Of a DNA stretch of 64,000 nucleotides, positions 25,248-33,642 are shown one piece after another. Position numbers and translations under genes: made by a program. Under the pieces are notes generated by a model. The model was not told the DNA's origin and ran no database searches. It saw only the letters and a list, made by a program, of their open reading frames with translations. Position 1 is the first letter of the stretch; each line of letters opens with the position of its first letter. The DNA is from Bacillota bacterium (GTDB lineage Bacteria > Bacillota > Bacilli > Paenibacillales > Paenibacillaceae): assembly GCA_023391635.1 (NCBI GenBank), contig JAEWAQ010000005.1, positions 115,241 through 179,240 of the forward strand, read 5' to 3'.

Positions 25248-26351
25248 ATGATTCCTATGGCGTTTGATTTGGCGATGGACAGCCGGGTGCTTGACAGCCT
25301 GGTGAATGAGCGCTTGAAGCCGTTCGTGAAGAAAGTCGATACCGATGCGTATTATGCGGAGTCCTATCTGAGAGGATTGGGCGAAGCGGGAGGGTGGCGG
25401 TCGCACGACCGCCCGATGTCCGAAGTATTGGCGACCGGGGCCCGGCTGGTGGAGGAAACCTCCAAATCGTGCATGACGACCGGGTTTAATTTGTGGTGCC
25501 ACCTGGCCTTCATGACCTACCTGCGGACCAGCGACAATGCTCATCTGCGCACCGAGTTGCTGCCCTTGATGGAGAGCGGCGAGAAGCTTGGCGGCACCGG
25601 CTTGTCCAATCCGATGAAATACTATGTCGGTCTGGAGAAATTGCTGCTGAGCGCCAAGCGGGTTGAAGGCGGGTATGCAGTATCCGGGCAGCTCGGAGCC
25701 GTATCGAACCTGGGGCCGGACCACTGGTTCGGATTCGTGGCCTCCATAGGCGAAGACAGGCAGATCATGGCGGTCGTCCCTTGCGACGCGCAGGGGCTGA
25801 CGCTCAAGGAGAAGCTGGACTACATCGGCTTGAACGGAAGCGCCACATACGGTTGCAAATTCGAGGACGTGTTCATCCCGGACCGCTGGGTCATCTCCGA
25901 GCAGGCGGATGAATTCGTGAAGCGGATTCGCCCGGCTTTCCTCGTCTATCAGGTGCCGCTTGGACTCGGCGTTACGGAAGCGTCGATCCGCGCGATCGAG
26001 CAAGCGAAGAACCGGCAGTGCGGGTGCAATTCGTATTTGCTGGTTCAGGCGGACGCCCTCAGCGAGAAGCATGCGGCCTTGCGCGAACGGTTGTATCGGC
26101 TCGTGCAAGCGGATGATCTTGTCAGCGTTACGATACCGCTAATGGAGCTCCGGCTGGAGATCGCGTACCTCACGCTCGAAGCGGTGCAAGCTTGCATGCT
26201 GCACCAGGGCGGGCCCGCCTACTTGCAGCACAGCGACGCGTCCCGAAGATTGCGCGAAGCGTACTTCCTGGCGAATCTGACGCCGACGGTCAGACACCTG
26301 GAGAAGGCGCTGTGCCTTGCCAAGCAGAATCAAACCCAGCCATTGGCGTGA
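25248..26351 (+). CDS. Acyl-CoA-dehydrogenase-like flavoprotein
   Basis: 367 residues from ATG 25248 (ATG 25257 also possible; the ribosome site is weak in both cases). ACAD-type fold: an N-terminal helical part, then the flavin-binding GGTGLSNPMKY (equivalent to the A-T-A-L-S-E-P motif), GYAVSGQLGAVSNLGPDHWF, and GSATYGCKFEDVFIPDRWV, with a helical C-terminal domain containing ACMLHQGGPAYLQHS. In organosulfur and related pathways such proteins often act as FMNH2-dependent monooxygenases (DszC/SfnC-like) rather than dehydrogenases. Next to an alkanesulfonate-type importer this is a real alternative. No partner thioesterase or CoA ligase is nearby. Confidence 0.78.
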   Translation: MIPMAFDLAMDSRVLDSLVNERLKPFVKKVDTDAYYAESYLRGLGEAGGWRSHDRPMSEVLATGARLVEETSKSCMTTGFNLWCHLAFMTYLRTSDNAHLRTELLPLMESGEKLGGTGLSNPMKYYVGLEKLLLSAKRVEGGYAVSGQLGAVSNLGPDHWFGFVASIGEDRQIMAVVPCDAQGLTLKEKLDYIGLNGSATYGCKFEDVFIPDRWVISEQADEFVKRIRPAFLVYQVPLGLGVTEASIRAIEQAKNRQCGCNSYLLVQADALSEKHAALRERLYRLVQADDLVSVTIPLMELRLEIAYLTLEAVQACMLHQGGPAYLQHSDASRRLREAYFLANLTPTVRHLEKALCLAKQNQTQPLA

Positions 26352-26387
26352 AATTCGAGATTGGAAGTTTCGGTTGCGAGAATCAGG

Positions 26388-26415
26388 CGCCTTCCTCAAG
26401 CGGGGAGGCGTTTTT
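26388..26415 (+). terminator. Rho-independent terminator after the flavoprotein gene
   Basis: CGCCTTCC (26388-26395) pairs with GGGAGGCG (26403-26410), then TTTTT. One G-T pair. Confidence 0.75.
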
Positions 26416-26442
26416 GGCGAGCTTGGCGTGCGAGGCGGCAAA

Positions 26443-26483
26443 TTGACAAATGCGGCAAGTATTACTTATTATCAACGTAATAC
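26443..26483 (+). promoter_or_regulatory. Promoter and palindromic operator of the toxin-antitoxin operon
   Basis: TTGACA at 26443-26448 and TATTAT at 26467-26472, spacer 18. A perfect seven-base inverted repeat, GTATTAC (26459-26465) and GTAATAC (26477-26483), flanks the -10 exactly, as expected for autorepression by the antitoxin. Confidence 0.7.
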
Positions 26484-26501
26484 ATCACTAGCGGGGTGGG
26501 A

Positions 26502-26780
26502 ATGGTGGAGAAGCTGCTATCCGGGAAAATCACAAGCAAGGGCCAACTGACGCTCCCGATTGAGCTGAGAGGCTATCTGCAAGTGGAAGAAGGCGACCGA
26601 TTGGAGTTTATTATTCACGATGAAGGCGATGTATCCATTATTCCCAAGAAGAAGAAGTCCCTGCGGGATGTCGTAGGGATTTTGAAACCGGATGTGAGCA
26701 TCGACATCGATATCGATACCGCCAGAGAGATTGCGCGTGAAGAGCGGGGGCGGGAAGTCGTACGTAAAGGACAATCCTGA
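26502..26780 (+). CDS. vapB: AbrB/MazE-type antitoxin
   Basis: 92 residues from ATG 26502; GTG 26496 and GTG 26505 are alternatives, and the G-rich stretch before them makes the choice uncertain. N-terminal swapped-hairpin AbrB/SpoVT domain: GKITSKGQLTLPIELRGYL, EEGDRLEFIIHDEG, VSIIPKKKKS. The C-terminal Asp-rich tail (VSIDIDIDTAREIARE) would cover the toxin. The DNA-binding domain fits the palindrome at 26459-26483. The stop overlaps the toxin start as TGATG. Confidence 0.85.
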   Translation: MVEKLLSGKITSKGQLTLPIELRGYLQVEEGDRLEFIIHDEGDVSIIPKKKKSLRDVVGILKPDVSIDIDIDTAREIAREERGREVVRKGQS

Positions 26781-27190
26781 TGAGCGCCAAGTACGTTGCG
26801 GATACGAATATTTTGGTGCGGCTTTTGACGAGAGATGACGACAAGCAGGCCCATGCGATTGTTAGGCTTATTGAAGAACAGGATATTAGGCTATTCATTA
26901 CCTCTATTGTAGCGATAGAAACTTATGGGGTGCTGACCTCGGTCTATAAGTTCAGTAAATTGCAGACTGTTCGAGCGTTGATTTCCCTATCGGAGGTCGA
27001 GGAAACGGAGTTCGAGGAGAAGGAGCTGGTTCATGCTCTTCATCTCTTCGAACGCACGAAAGTGGATTTGGTGGATATATACCTGTCGGAGCGATCCAGA
27101 AGCTTAAAGATCCCCGCGCTAACCTGGAACAGTAAGGACTTCGCGAAGTTGCAAGGGGAATTCTATACGCCGGATCAGCTTCTGGAATGA
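26780..27190 (+). CDS. vapC: PIN-domain toxin (VapC-like ribonuclease)
   Basis: 136 residues, ATG 26780 overlapping the antitoxin stop by one base. PIN-domain acidic residues are visible: ADTNILVRLL (first Asp), VAIETYGVL (Glu), LVDIYLSER (Asp), and TWNSKDFAKL near the end, where the family usually has a further acidic residue. VapC toxins cleave tRNA or rRNA in a Mg-dependent way and are neutralised by the antitoxin encoded just upstream. Confidence 0.88.
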   Translation: MSAKYVADTNILVRLLTRDDDKQAHAIVRLIEEQDIRLFITSIVAIETYGVLTSVYKFSKLQTVRALISLSEVEETEFEEKELVHALHLFERTKVDLVDIYLSERSRSLKIPALTWNSKDFAKLQGEFYTPDQLLE

Positions 27191-27414
27191 ATCAAGCGAG
27201 ATCCAATTACAACCTCACTGCCTGCTCTACCGCATCCCTCGCTTCCGCCGATTCCACATATCCGCAACTTTCACCCAATCGTTCCTTGCTGATCGATCGA
27301 ATCTAATGGGCCATTGCAACAGAGTCCTTGGGCAGCCCCGTAACTTGCCACAACCCCGACTCCCCATTTTCCGACACATCCTACCCCCGCTATCCCGCTT
27401 CCATTTCTCTTTCC

Positions 27415-27443
27415 TTGCCCGCCCCAAGCCAACCTGTTAAAAT
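27415..27443 (+). promoter_or_regulatory. Promoter of secA
   Basis: TTGCCC at 27415-27420 and TAAAAT at 27438-27443 with a 17-base spacer, about 40 bases before the secA start. The rest of 27191-27414 shows no gene or repeat that I recognise. Confidence 0.65.
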
Positions 27444-27484
27444 GTAAAGATACTGCCATACCTGCAAGAGAGAGGGGTTCCCCA

Positions 27485-29998
27485 ATGCTCGGACTCGTCA
27501 AGAAAATATTCGGCGACGCCAACGATCGCGAAGTCAAGCGGCTCGGACGGACGGTAGAGGAGATCAACGCGCTCGAACCTGCGATCGCCGCGCTCAGCGA
27601 TGAGCAACTGGCCGGCAAGACGGAGGAGTTCCGCTCCCGGCTGGAGAAGGGTGAAGAACTCGACGGTATCCTGCCTGAGGCGTTTGCCGTCGTGCGCGAA
27701 GCTTCCAAGCGCGTGCTGAATAAGCGGCACTACGACGTGCAGTTGATCGGCGGCATGGTGCTGCACCAGGGCAAGATCGCGGAGATGCGCACGGGCGAAG
27801 GCAAGACGCTCGTCGGCACGCTGGCCGTGTATTTGAATGCGCTGAACGGCAAAGGCGTGCACGTCGTCACGGTGAACGACTATTTGGCGCTGCGGGACAG
27901 CCAGGAGATGGGCCAGATCTATACGTTCCTGGGCATGACCGTCGGCTGCAACCTGCATGGCCTCACCCACGAAGAGAAGCAGCAAGCCTATGCTTGCGAT
28001 ATCACATACGGCACCAACAACGAATTCGGCTTCGACTATCTCCGCGACAACATGGTGCTCTACAAGGAGCAGATGGTGCAGCGGCCGCTTCAATACGCAA
28101 TTATTGACGAAGTAGACTCGATTCTGGTTGACGAGGCGCGCACGCCGCTCATCATCAGCGGACAAGCACAGAAGTCCACGGAGCTCTACTACGCGGCGGA
28201 TCGGTTTGTCAGCCGCCTGCAGGAGACCGATGATTACTCGATCGATGTGAAAATGAAGAGCATCGTGCTCACCGAGCAGGGCGTGTCGAAGACGGAGCGG
28301 GCTTTCGGCATCGAGAACCTGTACGCGCATGAACACGTGCTGCTCAACCATCACGTCCAGCAGGCGCTGCGCGCTCGCTTCATCATGAAGCGGGACGTCG
28401 ATTACGTCGTGCAGGAAGAAGAAGTCATCATCGTCGACGAATTCACGGGCCGACTTATGTCGGGCCGTCGTTACAGCGACGGTCTGCACCAGGCGATCGA
28501 GGCGAAGGAAGCGCTGAAGGTGCAAAACGAGAGCATGACGCTCGCGACGATCACCTTCCAAAATTACTTCCGGATGTATCGCAAGCTGGCTGGCATGACC
28601 GGTACGGCGAAGACGGAGGAAGAGGAATTCAAGCGCATCTACGGACTGGAAGTCGTGCAAGTGCCGACCAATCGCCCGATGATCCGCGACGATATGCCGG
28701 ATACGGTGTACAAGTCGGAAAACGGTAAGTACAAAGCGGTTGTCGAGGAAATCGTGGAGCGTCACAAAACGGGGCAGCCGGTGCTCGTCGGTACGGTGTC
28801 CATCGAGAATTCCGAGCGCATCTCGGAATTGCTTAAGAAGAAGGGCGTCGCTCACCAGGTGCTGAACGCCAAGTACCATGCCGCCGAAGCGGAGATCATC
28901 TCGTCGGCAGGGCAGCGTGGCACGGTAACCATTGCCACGAACATGGCGGGTCGCGGTACCGACATTATTCTCGGCGAAGGCGTTCCGGAACTCGGCGGCC
29001 TTCATATTATGGGTACGGAACGCCACGAATCCCGCCGGATCGATAACCAGCTTCGCGGCCGTTCCGGACGTCAGGGCGACCCCGGCTCGTCCCAATTCTA
29101 CCTGTCGATGCAGGACGAATTGATGCGCCGCTTCGGTGCCGACAATATCATGGGCATGATGGAGAAGCTCGGCTTCGACGAGGAATCGCCGATCGAGAGC
29201 AAGCTGATCACCCGCGCCATCGAGTCCGCTCAGAAGCGCGTGGAAGGCAGCAACTTCGACGCCCGCCGCGTCGTGTTGCAGTATGACGACGTCATCAACC
29301 TGCAGCGCGAGAAAATTTACGGAGACCGCCGCGAAATTCTGTACTCCGATAACATCCGCGAAGTCGTGATGGGCATGATTCGTTCAACGGTGACGCGTAC
29401 GATCGAGAACCACTGCCCGGATGCGGAAGTGCCGGAGGATTGGGATTACGACGGCATCGTCAGCTATGCCCATACGCATTTCCTGCCGGAGGATCGGTTG
29501 CACAAGGATGACTTGTGGGGCAAGGAGAAGGACGAGATGGTCGACATGCTCATGGAGCGTGTCGAAAAGTTGTACGATGAGCGCGAAGAAGAGATCGGGC
29601 CGGAGACGATGCGCGAGTTCGAGAAGGTCGTCGTGCTCCGCGCGGTCGACAGCAAGTGGATGGACCATATCGACGCGATGGACCAATTGCGCCAAGGCAT
29701 CCATCTGCGGGCATACGGCGGCAACGATCCTTTGCGCGAATATCAATTTGAAGGGCACAACATGTTCCTCGGCATGGTCGAGCGGATCGAGGAAGAAATT
29801 ACGTTATACATCATGAAAGCGCAAGTCCAGAGCAATTTGAAACGCGAAGCGGTCGCCGAAGGGCAAGCCGTGGACAATAAGGCCGAGGAAGGGCCGAAGC
29901 GTCCGGCCAAGCGCGACGAGCAGCGGGTCGGCCGCAACGATCCGTGCCCATGCGGCAGCGGCAAGAAATTCAAGCAGTGCCACGGTGCGGCCAATTGA
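27485..29998 (+). CDS. secA: Preprotein translocase ATPase SecA
   Basis: 837 residues, full length. ATG 27485 with GAGAGAGGGG upstream. N-terminal MLGLVKKIFGDANDREVKR; Walker A MRTGEGKTLVGTLAVYLNAL (20 residues); DEAD-like YAIIDEVDSILVDEARTPL; second motor domain with ATNMAGRGTDIILGEGV and QLRGRSGRQGDPG. The C-terminal zinc-binding tail NDPCPCGSGKKFKQCHG is intact, with C-x-C-x8-C-H. SecA drives secretion through SecYEG. Its partner gene prfB follows 30 bases later, as in Bacillus. Confidence 0.99.
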   Translation: MLGLVKKIFGDANDREVKRLGRTVEEINALEPAIAALSDEQLAGKTEEFRSRLEKGEELDGILPEAFAVVREASKRVLNKRHYDVQLIGGMVLHQGKIAEMRTGEGKTLVGTLAVYLNALNGKGVHVVTVNDYLALRDSQEMGQIYTFLGMTVGCNLHGLTHEEKQQAYACDITYGTNNEFGFDYLRDNMVLYKEQMVQRPLQYAIIDEVDSILVDEARTPLIISGQAQKSTELYYAADRFVSRLQETDDYSIDVKMKSIVLTEQGVSKTERAFGIENLYAHEHVLLNHHVQQALRARFIMKRDVDYVVQEEEVIIVDEFTGRLMSGRRYSDGLHQAIEAKEALKVQNESMTLATITFQNYFRMYRKLAGMTGTAKTEEEEFKRIYGLEVVQVPTNRPMIRDDMPDTVYKSENGKYKAVVEEIVERHKTGQPVLVGTVSIENSERISELLKKKGVAHQVLNAKYHAAEAEIISSAGQRGTVTIATNMAGRGTDIILGEGVPELGGLHIMGTERHESRRIDNQLRGRSGRQGDPGSSQFYLSMQDELMRRFGADNIMGMMEKLGFDEESPIESKLITRAIESAQKRVEGSNFDARRVVLQYDDVINLQREKIYGDRREILYSDNIREVVMGMIRSTVTRTIENHCPDAEVPEDWDYDGIVSYAHTHFLPEDRLHKDDLWGKEKDEMVDMLMERVEKLYDEREEEIGPETMREFEKVVVLRAVDSKWMDHIDAMDQLRQGIHLRAYGGNDPLREYQFEGHNMFLGMVERIEEEITLYIMKAQVQSNLKREAVAEGQAVDNKAEEGPKRPAKRDEQRVGRNDPCPCGSGKKFKQCHGAAN

Positions 29999-30028
29999 TC
30001 GATCTTTGATTTCACGAGGTGAATGGCA

Positions 30029-31148
30029 ATGTCAGAATTAGATGTATCCGTCAAGCAGGACCTTCGCGAGAGCGCGAAGCGATTACAGCAACTCAGGGGG
30101 TCTCTTTGACTTAGATCTGAAGCGCGAGCAGATCGAGAATTACGAAGTCAAGATGAGCGCGCCCGACTTCTGGGACGACAATGAGAAGGCACAAGGGATC
30201 ATCTCCGAGATGAACGCGATCAAGTCTGTCGTCGAACAGTACGAGAAGCTGGACCGCGAGCGTCAGGACCTGGAAGACATGATGGAAATATTGGAAATGG
30301 ATGACGATGACGCGCTCGTGGCGGAATGGGCGGAAAACGTGGCTGCTTTGCGGGAGAACGTCGATTCGTTCGAATTGCAGCTGCTGCTCAGCGAGCCGTA
30401 CGACAAGGCCAGCGCCATTCTCGAGCTGCATCCCGGCGCGGGCGGCACCGAGTCGCAGGACTGGGCGTCCATGCTGTACCGGATGTATACGCGGTGGGCG
30501 GAGAAGCGCGGCTTCAAGGTCGAACTGCTCGATTACTTGCCGGGTGACGAAGCGGGCATCAAGAGCGTCACGATCATGGTCAAAGGCTACAATGCCTACG
30601 GCTACCTGAAGGCGGAGAAAGGCGTGCACCGCCTCGTGCGCATCTCGCCGTTCGACGCATCGGGCCGCCGCCATACGTCGTTTGTCTCCTGCGATGTCGT
30701 GCCCGAGATACCGGACGACGTGCAGATCGATATCCGGACGGAGGATTTGCGCGTCGATACGTACCGTTCGAGCGGCGCGGGCGGACAGCACATCAACAAG
30801 ACGGACTCCGCCGTGCGCCTGACGCACATACCGACTGGGATCGTCGTCGCTTGCCAGACTGAACGCTCGCAGATCATGAACCGCGAACGCGCGATGAAAA
30901 TGCTGCAGTCCAAGCTGTACGAACGGGAAATCCAGAAGCAGCAGGAAGAGCTTGCGGCCATCCGCGGCGAGCAGAAGGATATCGCCTGGGGCAGCCAGAT
31001 CCGCTCCTACGTCTTCCATCCGTACAGCATGGTCAAGGATCACAGGACGCAAGTCGAGACAGGCAACGTCGGCGCGGTCATGGACGGCGACCTCGACGCG
31101 TTCATCGACGGCTACTTGCGGAGCCAGATCAAACAGGATACGCCATAA
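30029..31148 (+). CDS. prfB: Peptide chain release factor 2, with programmed +1 frameshift
   Basis: 372 residues after frameshifting. ATG 30029 has GAGGTGA upstream. Codons run in the first frame to an in-frame TGA at 30107-30109; the ribosome slips +1 on CTT (30104-30106) and continues with GAC at 30108. The internal Shine-Dalgarno-like AGGGGGT lies just before, exactly the conserved autoregulatory arrangement: when RF2 is scarce, the UGA is read slowly and shifting makes more RF2. The protein has the SPF anticodon-like motif (RISPFDASG) and GGQ motif (SGAGGQHINKTDSAVRL). Length 1120 is not a multiple of three because of the shift. Confidence 0.98.
30098..30110 (+). promoter_or_regulatory. 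Programmed frameshift site in prfB
   Basis: GGGT-CT-CTT-TGA-C with AGGGGG immediately before it. The G-rich stretch acts as an internal Shine-Dalgarno, CTT is the slippery codon, TGA is the RF2 stop codon and C is the base that weakens termination. This is the standard prfB control element. Confidence 0.95.
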
Positions 31149-31165
31149 TTCGATTGCGTAAGGTT

Positions 31166-31192
31166 CCTGCACTCAGCGTGCAGGAGCTTTTT
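31166..31192 (+). terminator. Rho-independent terminator after prfB
   Basis: CCTGCAC (31166-31172) pairs with GTGCAGG (31178-31184), five-base loop, then AGC and five T. Confidence 0.85.
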
Positions 31193-31334
31193 CACGTGGT
31201 TTACGCCTACCCCCTAAGTCCCCCTTCCCCAGAAGGGGGATTCCAAAGGGCCGCGCCCTCTGGACACCCGCATAACAGCTTTGGGAGCGTTGATGGGGCT
31301 ATGCGGTTGGTGGGACGTGGTTTGGGAGTAAGCG

Positions 31335-31436
31335 GGTGGTGGAATAGAGGAAGTCGTGTGCGCTAATGTTGGTGGGCGGAGGTCTGGTGGCGGAATGGAG
31401 GAAGTCAGGCGCGCTAATGTTGGTAGAGGGCGGCTT
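31335..31436 (+). repeat. Tandem repeat, about 51-base period, two copies
   Basis: Two imperfect copies of a G-rich unit containing GGAAT(A/G)GAGGAAGTC and GCGCTAATGTTGGT, starting near 31335 and 31385. It fills the space between prfB and the YitT gene; nothing coding is seen there. Confidence 0.75.
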
Positions 31437-31474
31437 GAGTGGGTTTAGTCGAATGTGGAGGGCGGGGCGGCGTG

Positions 31475-32404
31475 ATGGTTAACGGGACAGAGAATGCGAA
31501 TCAAGGGGACAAATCGGGCAAGAAGAGAGCGGTAAGACGCCGCGGCACGAGAATCTCGCCGACGATGCGAGAGGTGGGCTCCTACGTGCTGCTGCTGATT
31601 GGCTCCATCATCGTGGCGGTCAGCTTCAACATGTTCCTGTTGCCGAACAAGATCGCCTCCGGCGGCGTGTCGGGCATTTCGATCATCTTGAACGACCGTT
31701 TTGCCATCCCGCCAGCCTATACGCAATGGGCGCTCAACATTCCGCTCTTCGTTGCAGGCGTGCTCATCCTCGGCCGTAAATTCGGCGTCAAAACGCTGGT
31801 CGGTTCGGTCGTGCTGCCGCTGTTCATTTTGCTGACCTCGCACCTCGACGCTCCGACCCACGATCCGCTGCTTGCCTCTATCTACGGCGGTCTGGGCGTT
31901 GGACTCGGCATTGGGCTTGTGTTCCGCGGTCGGGCGTCGACTGGAGGACTCGATGCGGCGGCGCAGATCCTGCATCGGTTAACCGGCATCCGGTTGGGGC
32001 TTGCCATGGCGACTTTCGACGGCTTGGTCATCCTATCCGCAGGTCTGCTGATCGCCTTCGAGAACGCGCTCTATGCGCTTATTGGCCTCTTCGTCACGAG
32101 CAAGACGATCGACGTTATTCAGACCGGCCTGCAGACGTCCAAAGCCGCTTTCATCGTCTCGAGCGATCCGGACAAAGTATCTGCAGCCATCCTGCACGAT
32201 CTGGACCGGGGGCTGACCCGTCTGCATGGGCAAGGAGGCTATACCGGCCAGGAGCGTCCCGTGTTGCTGGTTGTGGTCGGTCAAGGAGAAGTGGCCAAGC
32301 TGAAGGCGCTGGTCAGGGAGGCGGATCCGAACGCGTTCGTGATCATCAGCAATACGGCGGAAGTGCTCGGGGAAGGTTTTCGACTCGACCCATTGAATAA
32401 ATAA
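31475..32404 (+). CDS. YitT-family membrane protein
   Basis: 309 residues from ATG 31475, with GGAGGGCGGGGCGG upstream; an upstream GTG at 31439 would add 12 unlikely residues. A basic, polar N-terminus precedes about five membrane segments (VGSYVLLLIGSIIVAVSF, VLPLFILLT, VGLGIGLVFRG). Typical family blocks are FLLPNKIASGGVSGIS, ASTGGLDAAAQIL and, in the soluble C-terminal DUF2179 part, GLTRLHGQGGYTGQERPVL (19 residues) and DPNAFVIISNTAEVLGEGF. The transport substrate of YitT proteins is not established. Its last codons contain the -35 of the argC promoter. Confidence 0.9.
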   Translation: MVNGTENANQGDKSGKKRAVRRRGTRISPTMREVGSYVLLLIGSIIVAVSFNMFLLPNKIASGGVSGISIILNDRFAIPPAYTQWALNIPLFVAGVLILGRKFGVKTLVGSVVLPLFILLTSHLDAPTHDPLLASIYGGLGVGLGIGLVFRGRASTGGLDAAAQILHRLTGIRLGLAMATFDGLVILSAGLLIAFENALYALIGLFVTSKTIDVIQTGLQTSKAAFIVSSDPDKVSAAILHDLDRGLTRLHGQGGYTGQERPVLLVVVGQGEVAKLKALVREADPNAFVIISNTAEVLGEGFRLDPLNK

Positions 32405-32427
32405 TACATAGAGTGTATAATAATGCA
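32393..32427 (+). promoter_or_regulatory. argC promoter with overlapping arginine-repressor box
   Basis: TTGAAT at 32393-32398 (inside the end of the YitT gene) and TATAAT at 32416-32421, spacer 17. TGTATAATAATGCA at 32414-32427 matches 12 of 14 positions of the ArgR/AhrC box TGAAT-W4-ATTCA and covers the -10. Arginine-dependent repression of the whole argCJBDFGH cluster is the likely purpose. A weaker -10-like TACAAT lies at 32481-32486. Confidence 0.75.
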
Positions 32428-32556
32428 ATCGCAAGACGTACGGCACGCAATTATTCCTTTCATTCAACGGTGCGATTCGGTACAATGAAGGATGGTTTAA
32501 ATACCTGTACGGCGCACGCGTGAATGACAAGTTTGGTGGCATGGGGGAATGCTATT

Positions 32557-33609
32557 ATGAGTCAGACTCAACTAAGAGCAGCGATCGTGGGATCGACCGG
32601 GTACGGCGGCGTAGAGCTGATTCGCCTGCTGGCCGCGCATCCGCAAGTAACCGTCACTTCCGTCATCTCGTCTTCCAGCGCAGGTTCGCCGATCGCGGAA
32701 GGTTATCCGCATTTGACCGAGATTTGCACCGATAAGCTTGATGCAGTTGATCCCGAGCTCATCCGGGGCAAAGCCGATGTCGTCTTCCTGGCGACGCCGC
32801 ACGGCGTCAGCATGAAGCTAGCGTCGACATTCCTGGCAGCGGGCCTCAAGGTGATCGATCTGTCCGGCGATTTCCGGCTGCAAGACCCGGAGGCCTATCG
32901 TACATGGTACAAACGCGACCCGGCAGCGAGCGAGGATATCGGCCGCGCGGTTTACGGTTTGTGTGAAGTTTTCGGAAAGCAAGTTGTGGACCAGCCGTTC
33001 ATCTCCAATCCGGGCTGTTATCCGACAGCGGCGACTCTCGGTCTGTACCCGGCGGTTCAAGCCGGCTGGATCGATACAGGCAGCATCATCATCGACGCCA
33101 AATCCGGAGTATCCGGCGCGGGGCGCGGGCTGAGCTTGGGGAATCATTTTGCCGAAGTAAATGAGAATTTTAAAGCTTATAAGCTGAACAAGCATCAACA
33201 TACGCCCGAGATCGAGCAAGTGCTCGCGCATGCGGCCGGCAAGCCGGTCACTGTCACGTTCTCGCCGCACCTGGTTCCGATGACGCGCGGCATTATGTGC
33301 ACGACTTACGCCACTTTGACGGGTGAGCGCACGGACGCCGATTTCGTGGAGCTGTATCGGAAATTTTACGAAGGCCGTCCGTTCGTACGGGTGCGCCCAG
33401 TCGGGCAATATCCGGCGACGAAGGAAGTGTGGGGCTCGAATTATTGCGACATCGGCTTCGATGTCGATGCGCGAACAGGCCGGGTGACGATCGTCTCGGT
33501 CATTGACAACCTGGTCAAGGGCGCTTCGGGCCAGGCAATTCAGAATTTGAACCTGATGATGGGCTGGGACGAGACGCTGGGGCTGGCTTTCACGCCGGCA
33601 TACCCGTAA
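32557..33609 (+). CDS. argC: N-acetyl-gamma-glutamyl-phosphate reductase
   Basis: 350 residues; ATG 32557 has GGGGG eight to nine bases upstream. N-terminal NADP loop AAIVGSTGYGGVELIRLL; catalytic cysteine in SNPGCYPTAATLG; the substrate region SGVSGAGRGLSLGNHFAE and the late HLVPMTRGIMCT. It catalyses the third step from glutamate to ornithine, reducing N-acetylglutamyl-phosphate to the semialdehyde. First gene of the arginine cluster, with its own regulated promoter. Confidence 0.97.
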   Translation: MSQTQLRAAIVGSTGYGGVELIRLLAAHPQVTVTSVISSSSAGSPIAEGYPHLTEICTDKLDAVDPELIRGKADVVFLATPHGVSMKLASTFLAAGLKVIDLSGDFRLQDPEAYRTWYKRDPAASEDIGRAVYGLCEVFGKQVVDQPFISNPGCYPTAATLGLYPAVQAGWIDTGSIIIDAKSGVSGAGRGLSLGNHFAEVNENFKAYKLNKHQHTPEIEQVLAHAAGKPVTVTFSPHLVPMTRGIMCTTYATLTGERTDADFVELYRKFYEGRPFVRVRPVGQYPATKEVWGSNYCDIGFDVDARTGRVTIVSVIDNLVKGASGQAIQNLNLMMGWDETLGLAFTPAYP

Positions 33610-33642
33610 TAATCTCACAGTGGAGAGGACCTGACAGACGAC

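Noticed and set aside
27437..29095. 552-codon open frame on the minus strand
   Set aside because: Antisense to secA; composition bias explains its length.
30042..31148. prfB starting at 30042 without frameshift
   Set aside because: The reading frame from ATG 30029 with the programmed shift at 30107 is fully conserved, while 30042 has no ribosome site.
32405..32556. T-box or other riboswitch in the argC leader
   Set aside because: No T-box core or specifier-loop pattern was found; the ARG box explains control.
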